Counted from the stretch's first letter, positions 44,451-58,284 are shown. The stretch is DNA of 64,000 bases from Labyrinthula sp. Ha (GCA_015227615.1 JAALGZ010000001.1:1550001-1614000), one strand, 5' to 3'. Notes: generated by a model from the sequence alone, not told the origin. Program-made: numbers and translations.

Positions 44451-45009
44451 AGAATTCATAGAATTATCTGAGGAGATGCAGAAGATCTTTAGTACCCTAC
44501 TCGACGTATCAGAGGTAGCTATAGAATTCACTTCGAGGCTGGAAGAATCTACGGGCAATTACTCAGAAGCCGACAGAACTGTCATCCTTACCAGGAAGCT
44601 CAAAGTTTTACCAATAGAAGAGGTCACGTCTACCCATTTTCAAGATTTAGAGAATATAAATGACCCAGCCAAGGTTACACCAATTGTAATAAGTAACCTG
44701 GTTGACGATATTCCCGAGGAACTGAATGAAATAGGAATCGGTGAAGGGAATATCGAGCAGGTTGAAGAAAAGAAGCTAATCAAGAAGATGATAGTAGAGA
44801 AGCTGGAGGAGAGCACTCTTAGCGCATTAGAAAAAGAACAGATGATCGAAACTATGAAGTCGTCGGTTGAAAGTTGGGGCCTGAAGCAATCTAATGCACA
44901 GATGTCCTTGTTAGATCCAATACACGTCGACCTAGTTAAAGATCACAAGATTCTACGATCAGACGGCTACCACCAGTCTCCAGAAGCTGAAGAATTCCTG
45001 TAGCTCAAG

Positions 45010-46390
45010 TTCCGTTCGCTCCAAGAGGCTGGAATAGTGGAACCTGCAAAAAATCCACTATGGGGTCACCCCGTTTTTGTGGTACCGAAGAAAATGAGTG
45101 TGCCTTCAAATTGGTCTCAGATGGATGCAATGGAAAGGGCGGACTGGAAGAAAGCTAATTTATTAAACCGTTTTAGGATGGTTTCTAATATGATAAGATT
45201 GAATAAGATTACTATACCGACGTCGCTGAATCTGCCCAATCTGGAGAGGCAGCTGCTTTCGATAAAGAACTCTAAATATTATATCACTTTGGATGTGTTA
45301 AGCAGTTTTGATTTCATGCCGACTGACGAAGCCTCCAAAGATGTGTTTACATTAGTTACCAGGCGCTCAGCCTGGCGCATGAATGGTTCCCCCATGGGCT
45401 GGAAGAATACACCAGCGTTATTTTTTGACCGCATTATTAATCAAATTATAGATGGGGAGGATGGCAGATATTTTACGGCACCTGGAAATGGGGTGGTGGC
45501 CTGGTTAGACGACCTGCTTATTTATGCCAACACGTTTAAGAACCTGCCGGAGATACTACACAAAATGTTGGAGCGTGTGAGGAAGCTTAAGGTGCGTTTT
45601 AATTTGCGCAAATGCGGATTCAGCGAGGAAGTTACAGTATGGTGCGGCAGGGAGGTACGACAAGGACTTTGGAATTATTCACCTAAGTTTTTTGAGAAGA
45701 TCTTATCCCTATCGAAGCCTAAATATCGTCACGAAGCAGCACAGTTGGTATACCTGGCGAATTGGCTTAGTCCCAATATCCCCAAATTAGCTGAGTTGAA
45801 GAAGCCTTTTGCAGACTTTGCAAACCTCAAGGGCAGAAAACTAGCGGAAGTGGAGAAGGAGATGGAGCCGGTGGAATGGAATGATGTTTTAGAGGAGGCG
45901 TATAAGAAGTTGAAGCTTGCAATCGTTGAAGCCTCTAAACGTTTTCTCAGCACCTACGACCACAAGATCCCGTTATTGTTATTTACGGATGCCAGTCAGG
46001 ATACCTGGTCGCTGACTTTATTCCAAGACGAGTTGGAACATATAGACAACGATGTCCGCGCTCTCAGGCCGCGCCCTTTAATGTTCCTTTCTGGGGGGTT
46101 CTCAAACTCAGAGATTCGATGGCATATCTCTTCGAAGGAATTATATCCGATAATTTACGCTTTTGAGCGAGTCGGATACTTACTACGTACCCATTCCGGA
46201 GGTATTCTTGTCTATACAGATCATAGGGCGCTCCTGAGCGTTATAAAAATCAAAGACAACGAGAAAAGAATTTATTGGGACAGACTGTATCGTTGGGTAA
46301 TTCGACTCCAGTCGGTTGACCTAACGATATTTCACATCCCAAGTAGAGACAACTTCGTGTCAGACCTGCTAACAAGGTGGGGAAAAGTTC
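45010..46390 (+). other. element B reverse transcriptase and RNase H
   Basis: RT motifs: PVFVVPKK, FRMVSNMIRLN, LDVLSSFDF, GSPMGWKNTPALF, and the catalytic box read as WLDD. RNase H motifs: LFTDASQDTWS, HISSKELYPIIYA, VYTDHRALL, DNFVSDLLTRW. The same layout as elements A and C confirms common descent. Confidence 0.88.
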
Positions 46391-46869
46391 AGGGTCAACC
46401 TTCAACGAATGTAGCAAGATGCAGCCATGTTGTGGACCGCTCATCCAATAAGCCGATTGACAAAGTAGGACTATGGAAAATACGGTGCCTAGAGGAAGAA
46501 AAGGAAGCGGAGTCGTTTGGCGCTGTTGTAGACGGGAGCGTCTACATATTGGAGCCAGGCGGAGGCAGCTTTTATGACGAGTTGGAAAGAGAAGCAAAGA
46601 TTGTGGTCAGAACTTCCCATATTTTGGAAAGGAAGGAGGAAGACTACCAGTTCAAGGAAGCAGTCGAGCATTATATTCCGCAAGATCACGAAAAGCTGAG
46701 AAGAAGCTTATTTACACAGCACATCTCGTATTTATCTCCCTTTTATTCAGGTGAACGGTTTCAAGAATTGGATGCGAAGGTTCTGATTAAGATGCAGAAA
46801 CAGATCGACGAAGCGTTTGGGGCCAAGTGCGAAGTCAGAGACAATATTTAGTATTTTAAAAGTAGGATG

Positions 46870-47620
46870 GTGATCCCGAAAAAGTTCTTTGTTCGTGTTC
46901 TGGTTAAAAATCATGTTTTAATGGGACATCCGAGCAAGAGTGCGGAGACCAAAGAGTTGGCGAAATATTACTTTCATGGAGTGGACAACCATACTTACAA
47001 TTTGTTGTTTCTAAGCTTCCGTGGGAGGTGTCTACACTGCCAGCGGGGACCCCGGCTTATAAGAAGGCCGCTGCATTTAACGAAGTTGGGAACCCGTGCA
47101 AGGAGGGTGCTAGGAGCTGACTATTCATTTATCAATAGTACTGGATACATCTTAGCCATTGTCGACACCTGTACAAGAAAAGTCCAGCTTACCTTCTCTA
47201 AGACGCCGACAGCAAAGGGAATGGCTGAAGGGTTGGAAAGATGGAGAGATAGCTTTGGATTTGAAAGCGAATTTGTTATAGTGATCGACAATGGATCTCA
47301 CTTTTCAAATATGTTGCTACAGCAGTTGGCAAAGTCTATTGGCTTTGAACAATATTTCGCAGTCGCATATTCGCCATGGACCAATGGTGGAACGGAGGTT
47401 GTAAATGCAACGATTTTGAAGTACTTGAGATCTCTGTTATCTCAACATGCAATGCATGAGTCAGAATGGCCGTACCTATTGCCATTAGTGGGATATTTGA
47501 TAAATAACAAGCCGATTCCTTCAAGAAACTGGAGAACACCAAACGAACTTTTCTTATATTTTAGGCCGGCTACAGATGTATTCCTTAGAGATCTTGAACA
47601 TTTCGCGGTCCGAGTCGAGC
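46870..47620 (+). other. element B integrase
   Basis: Zinc-finger part with LMGHPSKS and CLHCQ, then a DDE core: GADYSFIN, VIDNGSHF, GGTEVVN. The GPY/F-like C-terminal segment follows as SWIGPYQVLEVV near 47850. Confidence 0.85.
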
Positions 47621-48019
47621 AGGATTTAAAGGAGCCATCAAGCGTAACAGATATAGAGACAGCAATAAAAGAAACACAGAAGGAACTTGGGAGAATTCAG
47701 TTGCAGGCATATGAAGTTACAAGGCTGAAAAGAGAAACAGAAAACTCAAGAAGGAACAAGAAGGCCGGTGTGGTCATTCAGTATTCTCCGGAAGACTATG
47801 TTTTGGTCTCGGAGAAAGGAACGCCATTTGCCAGCGAAAAGACGCGCCTGTCGTGGATTGGTCCATACCAGGTGCTGGAGGTCGTTTCTAATAACGTGTA
47901 CAGGTTAGAAGCTTTGACCGGCAAAATAAGAATTGTTCACGGAAGTCGGATGTGGTTTTACTCTCACCAGAGGCCCATTGGGAACAAGAAGCTGAAATCT
48001 TTATTTATCCACAACTATT

Positions 48020-48550
48020 AATCCTTAGAAGTTGACAAGATAATGGACATCAAGTTTTCGGAGGGGAATAATCCTATCTATCTGCTAAAGATTAGATGGC
48101 TGGGTTTTGATCCAGATTCGGACACCTGGGAACCCCTTATCTCTATCTATCAAGATTTACCTATTCTTGTCAGAAAGTATATCGAGGACGAGTTGCTCGA
48201 TGAAAGTGTCAAGAAACATTTACTTTTAGTGTTGGAAAAAGCGGACAAGAAGGAATACGACCATCTCAAGAAAAATAAGACTTCGAGGGTGAGAAGAATC
48301 AATGCTATCTATAATGTCGAGAAGGTAGAGAAATCGAACGCCTCAGGATGGTTTCAGGAAGAAAAGAGAATACTTGAACAGTTGGTCCATAAGTTCGGTT
48401 CCGGTAAATATGAAGATTATGAAAATAAGTTCTTACCTTTTAGAAGCAAGCAGCAATTATCAACGCAGTTACAGCGTTTAATGAATCTACAGTCGATAGG
48501 GCTGTTTCATGGGCTACGTTTCAAACCAGCAAAGGCGAAAGAATTTTTGA
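48020..48550 (+). other. element B chromodomain and SANT/Myb-like domain
   Basis: The chromodomain has IRWLGFDPDSDTWEPL. The SANT-like unit has FQEEKRILEQLVHKFGSGKY and LPFRSKQQLSTQLQRL, matching the units in elements A and C in position and spacing. Confidence 0.75.
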
Positions 48551-49209
48551 AGAATAAGTTCGGAATTGTCGAATTTCACCGCAACATTCCGGGAAGATTT
48601 AATTTAGCTGCTGAAAGAGGATTCCTGTTAGATCTGTTTCAAAAAGAGGTGGTTACTGAGGTCCTAGCTGAGGATATCAACATAAACTATTTCAGGAGGT
48701 TAGATGATCCGCAACACTTGCAATTGATACTAGAAGAGTTTGAAGAGCCTCAGTGTCAGCAGTTCTTGAGAGCTTTTGGAACACAGTCAAAGAAGGATAT
48801 AGAGAATAAATTGAAGTTGTTTTCAGAGCCTGTCAAAGAAGTGCTAAGAGATTCAGAACGGATTATATTCGATTTTGTTAAGAATATTCGATCACAGGTG
48901 GATATTTGGACAAGTCTTGGAAGATTATACGCCAAGTCACAATCTCACTCAACCAACACAAACTATTTTAACGCGGAAGACGAAAATCTTATTTTTGAAT
49001 CAGCGGGACATATTTTACCCTTAATAGGGGAACGAGATGGTAAGATCGAACTAAGCTTTTTTGAAAAGCAATGTGCTACGAAGTATTGGTTTACTTACTC
49101 TGGTGGCAACATTTTCTATATTTCAGGTACAGAAGTTTCCATTTTCATTGAGCCGCCCGATGTCACCTTATATCTATGCAATGTTTTGGATTTAACTTTT
49201 CTACAACCT

Positions 49210-49790
49210 CGAGCTAAACACAGTTGTTTCGACGTAGTGCTGTTGGACCCTCCCTGGCCCGTCGGAGATAGCAATCCTACACGTGGCGTAACACTCGACT
49301 ATCCTACCATGTCATTTAGAGCCTTTTCGAAACTTACTCTTCCTGTCCAGAATTTTCCGTATGGCAGTGTCATGTTTATTTGGGTTACTAATTCTGTATA
49401 TCAAGATGTTTTAAACTGGGCTGCTGGGCAAAATTATTTCTTGGCTGACTTTTTTACTTGGGTCAAGATACATACCTCTGGTAAGCTCTCAAAAAGTTTA
49501 GGGTTCTATTTTCAGCACTCCCAAGAGACATGTTTGATGTTCGAAAGACGTTCTGCTAGTTCGGTTGTTTACTCAGATATATTCCTAGAAAAGAACTCTG
49601 GTGAAGTATCCTCTAGCTTCCTGACAGCACCTACCCTACCCTCCGTTAAACCTGAAGAATTTTACTGCATTATTGAGTGGCTTTTCCCGCACGCTAATAA
49701 ATTGGAACTCTTTGCTAGACACAATAATATTCGCACTACATGGACTAGTTGTGGACTTGGTTTAATGCCCAACGCTCATGTTGCTTACAC
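49210..49790 (+). other. element B MT-A70-family methyltransferase domain
   Basis: The clearest of the three. FDVVLLDPPWPVGDS carries the DPPW catalytic box of MT-A70 enzymes. It is followed by LDYPTMSFRAFSKL, YGSVMFIWVTN, FFTWVKIHTSGK, HSQETCLMFERR, KPEEFYCIIEWLFP and KLELFARHNNIRTTW in the family order. The match to METTL3/METTL4-type proteins runs the whole length. Confidence 0.93.
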
Positions 49791-49828
49791 CTCTCTGAGC
49801 CCGTCGAGTCTTTCCTAAGTTCGGGGGA

Positions 49829-50018
49829 TGTCCTCAAGTACACCAAACAGTTTCGTTGTGGCCTCGTATTTGGAACACTTTAGTTATACGTTCCTGATAT
49901 TTACCTTTGTAATATATAACTGATATATCGTATGTGAGTTTGAAATACAGTATACTTAATCGTTAATAACCTAATCTATACATTCACAAAGTTTGAAAGG
50001 TCATTAAGGAGAACGACA
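49829..50018 (+). repeat. 3' LTR of element B
   Basis: 190 bp, 187 identical to the 5' LTR by eye. It is preceded by a CGGGGGA polypurine tract and followed by TTAC. Confidence 0.92.
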
Positions 50019-52906
50019 TTACGATGTGTTTGGATGAAAGGAAAACTAATTACAAAGTAACTCAAAACTATATTAACTAGAGAGGCAGATTGTTTCATAA
50101 GTTCCAGAAAAAACAGTTAATACATAGCACTTTCTGGCTTAACTACAACACGTACTTAGCCACCATATACTATGCAGGACTCACATGGGTCCACTGCTGC
50201 AACACCATATTTTTGGGAAAAAATACGAGATCTAAATAATTAATATTTGTTTTTCGATTTTCAACAATCTCGGTTTCAATTAGCATACTAATTTTAAAGA
50301 ATATTCCAGCGAAACCATTATTAATAGTATTAATATTGTCCATTGATTAATTTAAAGTTCTTGTTCAAAACAAAATTAACAGCACGTTAGCGAAAAGGGA
50401 AAAATGTAAACTGTAATACTTGAAGATAAGTAAAACTGGAAAAATTCCTTCTAGTACATCCAGGTTTTCTCGAGAGTCACTGATATGAAAAATATAGATT
50501 TCTCTAGAGTGAATATATTTCTGTAGCACCATTCACTTTTTACCGAGACGTTTTTGATGAATGGGTTTACAAAACCATATATCAATACCACCTTGTCATC
50601 AAACGAAGAAGTAGGAGGATTTACTTTGTTCATCACAGAAATATGAAGAATGATAATAACGGCGAATAACACGATACAAAATAAACTCGGGAAGCTTATC
50701 AGAGAGAGATTAAATATCTGTTTCCAACCAACAGCAGCTTATCTTACATCAATGCTAACAAGAACTTCGGGATATTACCCTAAATATTAAAAATAAAAGT
50801 TGCAACAGAGTAATAGCCCTCAAATTTATCAAGTTGACCAAATGTCGGCTAATGTAGGATTTTTTGAGGATTTTGAATTCAAAAAATCCTATCAGTTTGT
50901 CATTTTTTACTCGCTAATAGCAGGAAAAGGCAACAGCCATTTGTTGAAGGTTATACACACTTATTGCATAAGTTAAATTCATGTTAATGAAGAGCGTACT
51001 GCTATAAAAATCTTTTCTAAGTATGATGAATCAAAATCATTTTTAAAGTAAGTCTCAATTATTCTACTCTCCATAATTTGCGAAGGATTATCTTCTCTTC
51101 TACGGATATCAATTTTTTTTCAATGATTCAGAGATGAAAGTATCAAAACATGGCTTAATTGAGCTTTGTACCAACTTTGATAAATCTGTACTTAATGTTT
51201 GCTTCAAGTTTTTATAAATCAAATAGTTTTTTCATCCAAGATGTTAACCTGAAACGCGCTCCTAGTCAGAAAAGCCTCTAGAGGTGATCCAGATCACGCT
51301 GAGCTACCTTTATAAAAACATATTAAAAGTCTGCTATTAAATAAAAACGTGTAACACCGAGGTAATTTTGATTTAAGACATAGTTTTAAGTGCTTCTTAA
51401 TATTATTATTTTTAGGTCCATTCAACTTAACGTCTAATAAACCATACCTACAAATTTTCACCGTTATGCATATATTTCCATGCCTAACAATGTACGGTGT
51501 TAATTTAGTAAGAAAAACCTGGGTATCTATGACTAGTTGAACATAACCAATAATATCCTTTACCATGAATTGGCAGTTCCAACCAACAGCAAAATATGAT
51601 TTTACTACTTCACGGTTGTGTCCACTTTTTATAAAATATTTAGTTTCGGCTTGATATGCTAACCAAGCCGATGTAGGAGATTTTAAGAGTTGGCTAGTGT
51701 TTTAGTTTATATACTAAGACTTATAATATGAAGTAAGGTCGTATGATCTAAAGCTGATTACAATATCAAACTAACGGACTCAAAATCCATGGATATATAA
51801 ATATATATATATGTCAACCTCATTGTTATTGGTTCTACATCTATACTGTGGTAGAGATTTAAACGTTTTCCAATATTATTATTCAAATTTTAAAATGAAG
51901 AACAAAATATTCAGATATATCCAAGCTTTTTGAGAAATCGACTAAATATGCTCTTATCTGGGTCTATATTACTATCTTGGTCACCATACTCGAAAGTGCT
52001 AGTGAACACCGGTATACCCTCCCCCCCATTCTAAATTTCTAGGTTGAAGGATAAAATGGAATGTATTCGATACTGCAAACGATCCTAATATTCACTAGAA
52101 ATGGTCCCCAGGGGGCAGGAGCCTTTAATAACTTCGATTTAAATGTATTTCTGTGAATTTCAGTGATCTTCTCATGCTTATTCTCTGTTTTACTGCAGAA
52201 ACTATCAAGAACATAAAATAGAGATAATATTTTTTCAAGAACCAAAGGTAGAAGGTTTCGAACAACTTCATGAACAAGTGAATATTTTTCCAAAAAGATA
52301 TAGATGAGTTTTCTCAAAACATTGTAGTTTTCTGTGTAGGCACACAAATTTTTGATAACAAACGTTTACCAGTTGAGTGTGTGAAACTAGAGAGCTTATA
52401 GACATGATCTTAGAACTAGACTTAAGGCTAGATCATAAGCAAAGCATTACCCTTTGTGACTATTACCCTTCGCAGTAAGCATGGGAATTTTCAATATATG
52501 CAAACCTGCTTTTAATAGTATAATATTTAATCGAGAAGAACAAAAGAACGATAGTGATATTTCTTGATTATTTTATAGAGTATATATCTGGAAGTGTTTT
52601 AATTTGAATATTAAACCCGAATGTTCTATCAAAATTAGTCCCAATGAAAAATCATAGTAAACCATCCAATAGAATATAAAATGTTTATCGCGAACCATTG
52701 AACATTAAAAATAGATTCTTGTAACCAAAACACATGTTTTACTAAGTTTTAAATTTACTGTTTCCAAAAGATACTTTTATTAAAATCTATAAACCTGAAT
52801 TAGCTGGTTTGAAGCGTACGCCAGATATCTTAGAAATACCGTGAGCAAAGATACAATGTGATACCACCAACAGTTAATTTAAACTTTCTATGAATTTTGG
52901 CAACAA

Positions 52907-52928
52907 CCCCCTCCCCCCCCCCCTCCAC
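52907..52928. repeat. C-rich tract
   Basis: CCCCCTCCCCCCCCCCCTCC-type run, conspicuous in AT-rich surroundings. Confidence 0.85.
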
Positions 52929-53695
52929 CTAACCAGCAGTTAAAACCCTTGGTTCACTAGTAAATAACCATAACTTAAGAAGCATTGAGGTCAAAACTCA
53001 GAATCATCTGGGAACCAGACCAAGATAATCTAAAAATTACCTAGAAATTATGAATGGCTTTCAAAGCAGAGGTGCGCCTTAATCATGTATTATTCATAAG
53101 ATTACAAAAAAGATAGAGCTTAGTTGTAGCGACCGAGTTGATGGAAAAGAATTCTAACTGCTATAACGTTGCGGCACAAGCAAAAGAAGAAAATAAGACC
53201 AAAGAAGTTGCATATTTCATAAAATAAGAATCCAATATCTAGCTAGATAGAGCATCGTCGGATATGCAGCAAGAGCTCCAAAATTATGACTCCAGGAGTA
53301 AATACAAAATTATTCAGTTCTTAAGACTAATTGATAAAAATCTTTCCAGCAAAAGACAAAATAAAGCTGAATTAATCATTAATGAGCAGAAAGGTTCAAA
53401 GTTCTGAGAAATTATATGAATATATATAAGAACATCCTCTCATATCATCAACCAATATAAAGACAGGATCTCACTAATTACATATATGTATATTATTTTA
53501 GTCTTTTTTGACAAACATCTACTTTATATTCCATGATCAAAGGATCTAAATCAAAACTGTTAAGCTTGAAATGTGGGCGAAATTAATTTCCACAGGGAAA
53601 TCATATTTCTGTTAAATTTAAAAATGTTTTCTAAAGGTCTTAGCTTTATTTGGATAGTTATTTTACATGTTTTATAGTCAGACTCTTATGCCAAC

Positions 53696-54835
53696 TCATA
53701 TTCGGATATTCATCGCAGCATCAGGAACTTTGTTAGTTTTCATTGAACTCTCGCTACCAAAATAGCTGTTGAATTTTTTATAGATAGTTTGTTCTACAAT
53801 TTTTTGCAAGTGGCCACTCGATAACGGGTTGGAAGTTTTGAAACTAGGATTGGTAATGGGTATCTTTCTTTTGTTGATGTATTTTGCACAGTGAAACAGT
53901 TTTCTATCTCTTCTTCCTGTGATACAATCCTGGCTATATACTTGTTCTGCTTTCATATGACACAAATATCATAGGTAATATCAAGAAAATCAAAATTTCT
54001 GTTAACGAATTCTAGGTTATAGGGTCTGTTGTACTGGATACCCTTTGTGACGGGGTTAAGATAGAGAATATACATAGCAGAACCTAGGTATGCACCTGGT
54101 AAAAACCATAAAAAATTCAACAGGTTTATAAAGTCCTTTTCTTCCAACTGCTGTAGTAATTGTTGAATTGTAGAATTTTTTACTATTTCTATTATATTTT
54201 AGGAACATGATATCAATGAAGTGAAACTGAATGATGTCATGGTTAACATTGTCAGTTTTTTCAAACCAATAAAGAATCGAGTTTGGTATCGACTTCCAAG
54301 ATCTCATCAATAAGCTTATGCATTCCTTAGACTTTATTGGCAGATAACCCACTTTCTCTGAACCCATCCTGGTTTATTGAAAGCGCTAGGATTATTGGCT
54401 TTATGCTGATCTTGATAGCTCTGATAAGAAACTCAAAAATACTGTTGAGCAAGGTTATGGCGCTACTTACGCTAGAATCATTGATTAATTCTTCCTGCTT
54501 GATTATATTACCTATCTTGATAGATTTCTTTTTTTCGTTTGGCTTGCTGGGTACATTCTCGCTGTCCTGAAGATGTTTTACTAGAGCTTGGGCTGCCACG
54601 TTTGAGCTGTTTCTGAAACTTTCAGTATCTCATTATATATTTCAGCTTCTAATCTAGCACTATTATTCTTGTGTACAGTGGCCAGTTTCAATTCTTGAAA
54701 TGAAGGTAGATTTGTATATATATATATCTGAGAGAAAAGGAACAAAGATATGGAGATATATATGTTGTCGAGTTGAATGTTCACATGGTTGTGAAGCATG
54801 TATGCTATACGTTGGTCATAAGAAACTATTTTCAA
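53696..54835 (-). other. decayed coding-like stretch, possibly an old DIRS-like or other retroelement
   Basis: Several overlapping minus-strand frames here have protein-like composition, unlike most of the spacer: ARLEAEIYNEILKVSETAQT, AAQALVKHLQDSENVPSKPN and SAMYILYLNPVTKGIQYNRP. The order of a helical, SAITLL-containing region before a short strand-rich one is faintly reminiscent of DIRS-type gag and the start of its polymerase, but the match is too weak to assert. If it is an element it is old and broken many times. Confidence 0.25.
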
Positions 54836-57800
54836 AAATGTAAATATGGGCTTTAGGCGAGTAAGACAAATGTCTCCTTTTAAGATTTTGCCATAATATG
54901 GATGAAACTAAAATAGGTTTTAAACAAAGCTACGGATGAGAACAAGAAAGACTCGGAACTCAAACTAAATATCACATATTGTATTCAGCACTTACAAGTT
55001 GCTTAAAAGGAAAGGTGACATATTATGGTAGTTATGATGTTTCTACGAAGATAGCGTTCTTAATGAGAGAGGATTTGTGAAGATGTGTTACTTGATTATA
55101 TGGAATTTGAGTGAGTACATATTGTAAACTAAGAGAAAGTAGGTTATAAACTCAAGAAATGTTCTATAGCAGTATATTTCATATTTCGGATTTTGATTGG
55201 GCATAGAGATTAGGGTTTATATTTTATTTGAAAAATCTGCGTGGTGTTATAAATATATGATGGTTTGCTGATTGGCGGGCTAGCATAGGAATTTGATTGT
55301 TCATTAGGTTTGACCGCTACATAAATCTTGTACTCCTGGTTGAATTATATGTCAGATAAGATTGCACTTATATATTCCAAATGAAGGGTTGGGAGTTTAG
55401 TTTTTTTCAAACACAATAGCTCTGTAAAACAAAGATTATTTTGTTTCACAACAGGCTTTGAGTGAGGCATTTTGTTGGAGATATCATTGACGATAAGATG
55501 CTGAATAGGGTTTGCGTTTGTTGTTAGGAAATTGGAAACTCTAAACCCTTCCTGAGTCTGTATGCTGGAAAAGTTCAATATTGTTAGAGTTAGGGATAAG
55601 GTTATAGTATATAAACTTTAAAGAAGTGATGGGGCACTAGAAAGAACCTCCATATATTAATATTTGACTTAAGTATACTCTGTTCTGTAATCTTCACTTA
55701 TTTGTTTCCATCTCGGTGTTCTTTTCTGCGGCGACTTCAAACTTGTTGATGATTCCAATCACAGCAATAAGTCAATTTCTAAGAGCAATAGGTCTGAAAT
55801 GCTTTGTAAAACATAATTCGCCTTCACAATTATTAGGTATTTTTTATCCGTTATCAATTCTGTTTGCTTCGGTGCACAATTCCCTGCACGTAAAACCAAC
55901 TGAGCATATTTATCTGATAGTTTAGATGTGGTTTCAATATTCTAAGAGATCGAGTATTAATTTTAAGATCTCATCCCTCAGTGCTTGGGTTTTATATTTT
56001 CTTCGAGCCTTGTAGAGCCATAATATATATACCGGATGATGATAGACTCATCTAGGAAGAAGATTCACATGGATATTGAAGTTTGTCCTTGGCTTCAGGA
56101 AAACACAGGAATAATATCTGCAAAACATATTCATGTTAGACCAGAAGAAACATTGATATTTATATATAAATTCCTGTCTATAAGGTGAATTTCACGATTT
56201 AAATCAATTTCGTTGTTGTGAACTGTGTCCGTAATATTGTACGTATAATTTTCCTTATTTAGGAATATATAACATACACGTATTTTCATAACTTCTACCC
56301 AATTCGAGCATATACTTCTTTATATTCACCCCATTCATTCCTGGTCAGATTCTTAATTTCCTAAACGGTTTCATACTGATACCTTTCTACCATTTTAGAA
56401 TGACATTCTAGAAATTGATTCAGAGTTTTGGTTTTTAGCATTTGGTCTCAATACCCCCTACCACTTCCTTTCAATATTATATGAACTAGATTCTTTCGTT
56501 AATTTGTGGAAAATTTGAGAAATTCTGATAGTGCGGATTCGGGAGGATTTTTTTCAATTTAATTGTGTTTTTTATAGGTCTGCTTTGTATCCTGCCGATG
56601 ATTATTTCAATTTTTTCAGACGGGTTTCACGTGTTGATTCTGAATAAAAATACTCAAAAATATTTCTAAGCTGATCTTAAAGCGCGAAAATTCCTCGCCT
56701 GAAACATATTTTGAATATCAGCCCTTTGTAAATGCAAGAAATTAATAAATCAAACGTGGGTAGCTTTGGATTTTTCTGTTGTTTTAGCTAGAGTTATGTT
56801 TTCATTACTTATAGCTGCTGAAGGTTCAGTTAAACAAATATCGCTGAAACCTCGAACTACTTCAAGAAATCGGTTTCCATAAAATTAAAGTAAAATTAAC
56901 AAATCGTGAAAACAATCTACGTCAATGGAAAATATACCCAGCAATTGATATATTGAAAGACTATGCATTGTATCTATCTGGATCGATTATTTGCGGATAT
57001 TTGTTAATTCTGTCTGTAGATATTTTTAAGAGCTTAGACCTTTTACTGTAGGCTTAGCAAATGTTTTTTACTATAATATAGTTCAACTGTTCCATTTCTG
57101 GTACGAGATCTAGTTACATATTTCACGAACCTACTCATATTGGTATTTTCAAGCAACTTTCCTTCACCTATAGTTTTTCTCATGACTCCTCCAACAACTT
57201 CTTTCTCAAAAAAATCTCAAAAGCCTTTGATACAGCACTAGAATAGTATTACTCATTGAATTGTCTGCCAAACCAAGTATCTATATGAATTTATATTCAT
57301 CATCAGTTAATTCATCTTGGTATTTTTTTTAATTTTAGTCTAAATTATATATATATATATTTCATGTCCTCCATGTTTGACACTATTAATCTGCAACCTG
57401 TACTTAAACGTTTAGGGTCAAAATTAATATTAACATTAAAAGTGAAACTCGCACTCATGTTACACTGAGTTCTGTATCCTTTTCCATATATTAGTTGTTA
57501 CGGCAAGTTTACGGACAGCTTAAGGTATTGTAGAATATAGGATTTATCTTTTTACCTATTTAAATTAACGTCCAACAAATTTTATGAAGGCTTTAAACAT
57601 CTCAGCCGAGGTATCACCTGTAATTTTTTTCAGTGAGTTGATTAGGTGATAATTTTATTGTTTTCCTTGTTTACTTGAACTACTTTCACGTCGCTCATTA
57701 TGATTTTTTCGTGATTTTGATTAGGACTAAGCATGAAATTTGGCCTTTGTTTTGGCTCTTCGTTGAGCCTATCAAAAAGTTAAAGTACAGTACTTCAGAG

Positions 57801-58262
57801 TATAAATAATAGATCCATATGAAAAAGCTATGGATATTTATGAATTCGGTTATATTAGACTCCTATTAAGCATGAACCATCACCTAGTATTTTTCTAATA
57901 AGCTGGGCAACAAGAGCGTACTCTCTTACGAGTCCTGGACGAGCTGGAACTCACTTGGAATTCTCTTCCAGCTCACCAAGAAACTTAAAAGTACCACCTT
58001 TCTATTTCATAAAAAATTAAAGCCTCGCCAAGAATATTACAAGTCGTAGCAATATAACATATGAGCTCCAACAACAACAGAAACTTGAACCCCTCGTTCA
58101 ATATATTTATCAGCCTCGAAACATAAGTGACTAACTTCGTAGCACGGAGCAATGACTCATAATGGACTGAGATATACGCCACCGCGAGAGCCCTTCAATA
58201 AACATCTCAGACCTTGTTCTCAACCTAAGTAATGCAACAAAAAATTATCAGTGAGTTCATTG

Positions 58263-58284
58263 ATATATATATATATATATATAT
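58263..58284. repeat. (AT)n microsatellite
   Basis: About eleven AT units. Confidence 0.9.

Larger units (their letters stand above)
42061..50018 (+). mobile_element. LTR element B: Ty3/gypsy-type with chromodomain, SANT-like and MT-A70 domains, broken
   Basis: Element of 7,958 bp with 190-bp LTRs that differ at 3 positions (about 98.4% identity), so fairly young. The 4-bp target duplication TTAC flanks it at 42057-42060 and 50019-50022. Part order matches element A: gag, protease, an extra unassigned region, reverse transcriptase, RNase H, integrase, chromodomain, SANT-like domain, MT-A70 domain. Coding is broken about seven times. Its internal sequence is visibly richer in G and C and uses different codons from elements A and C, and its protein is clearly more distant. 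It lies downstream of the second leucine-rich gene. Confidence 0.92.

Noticed and set aside
57494-57530. TGTTACGG start resembling the LTR of element C
   Set aside because: Similarity stops after about eight bases, with no matching end nearby.
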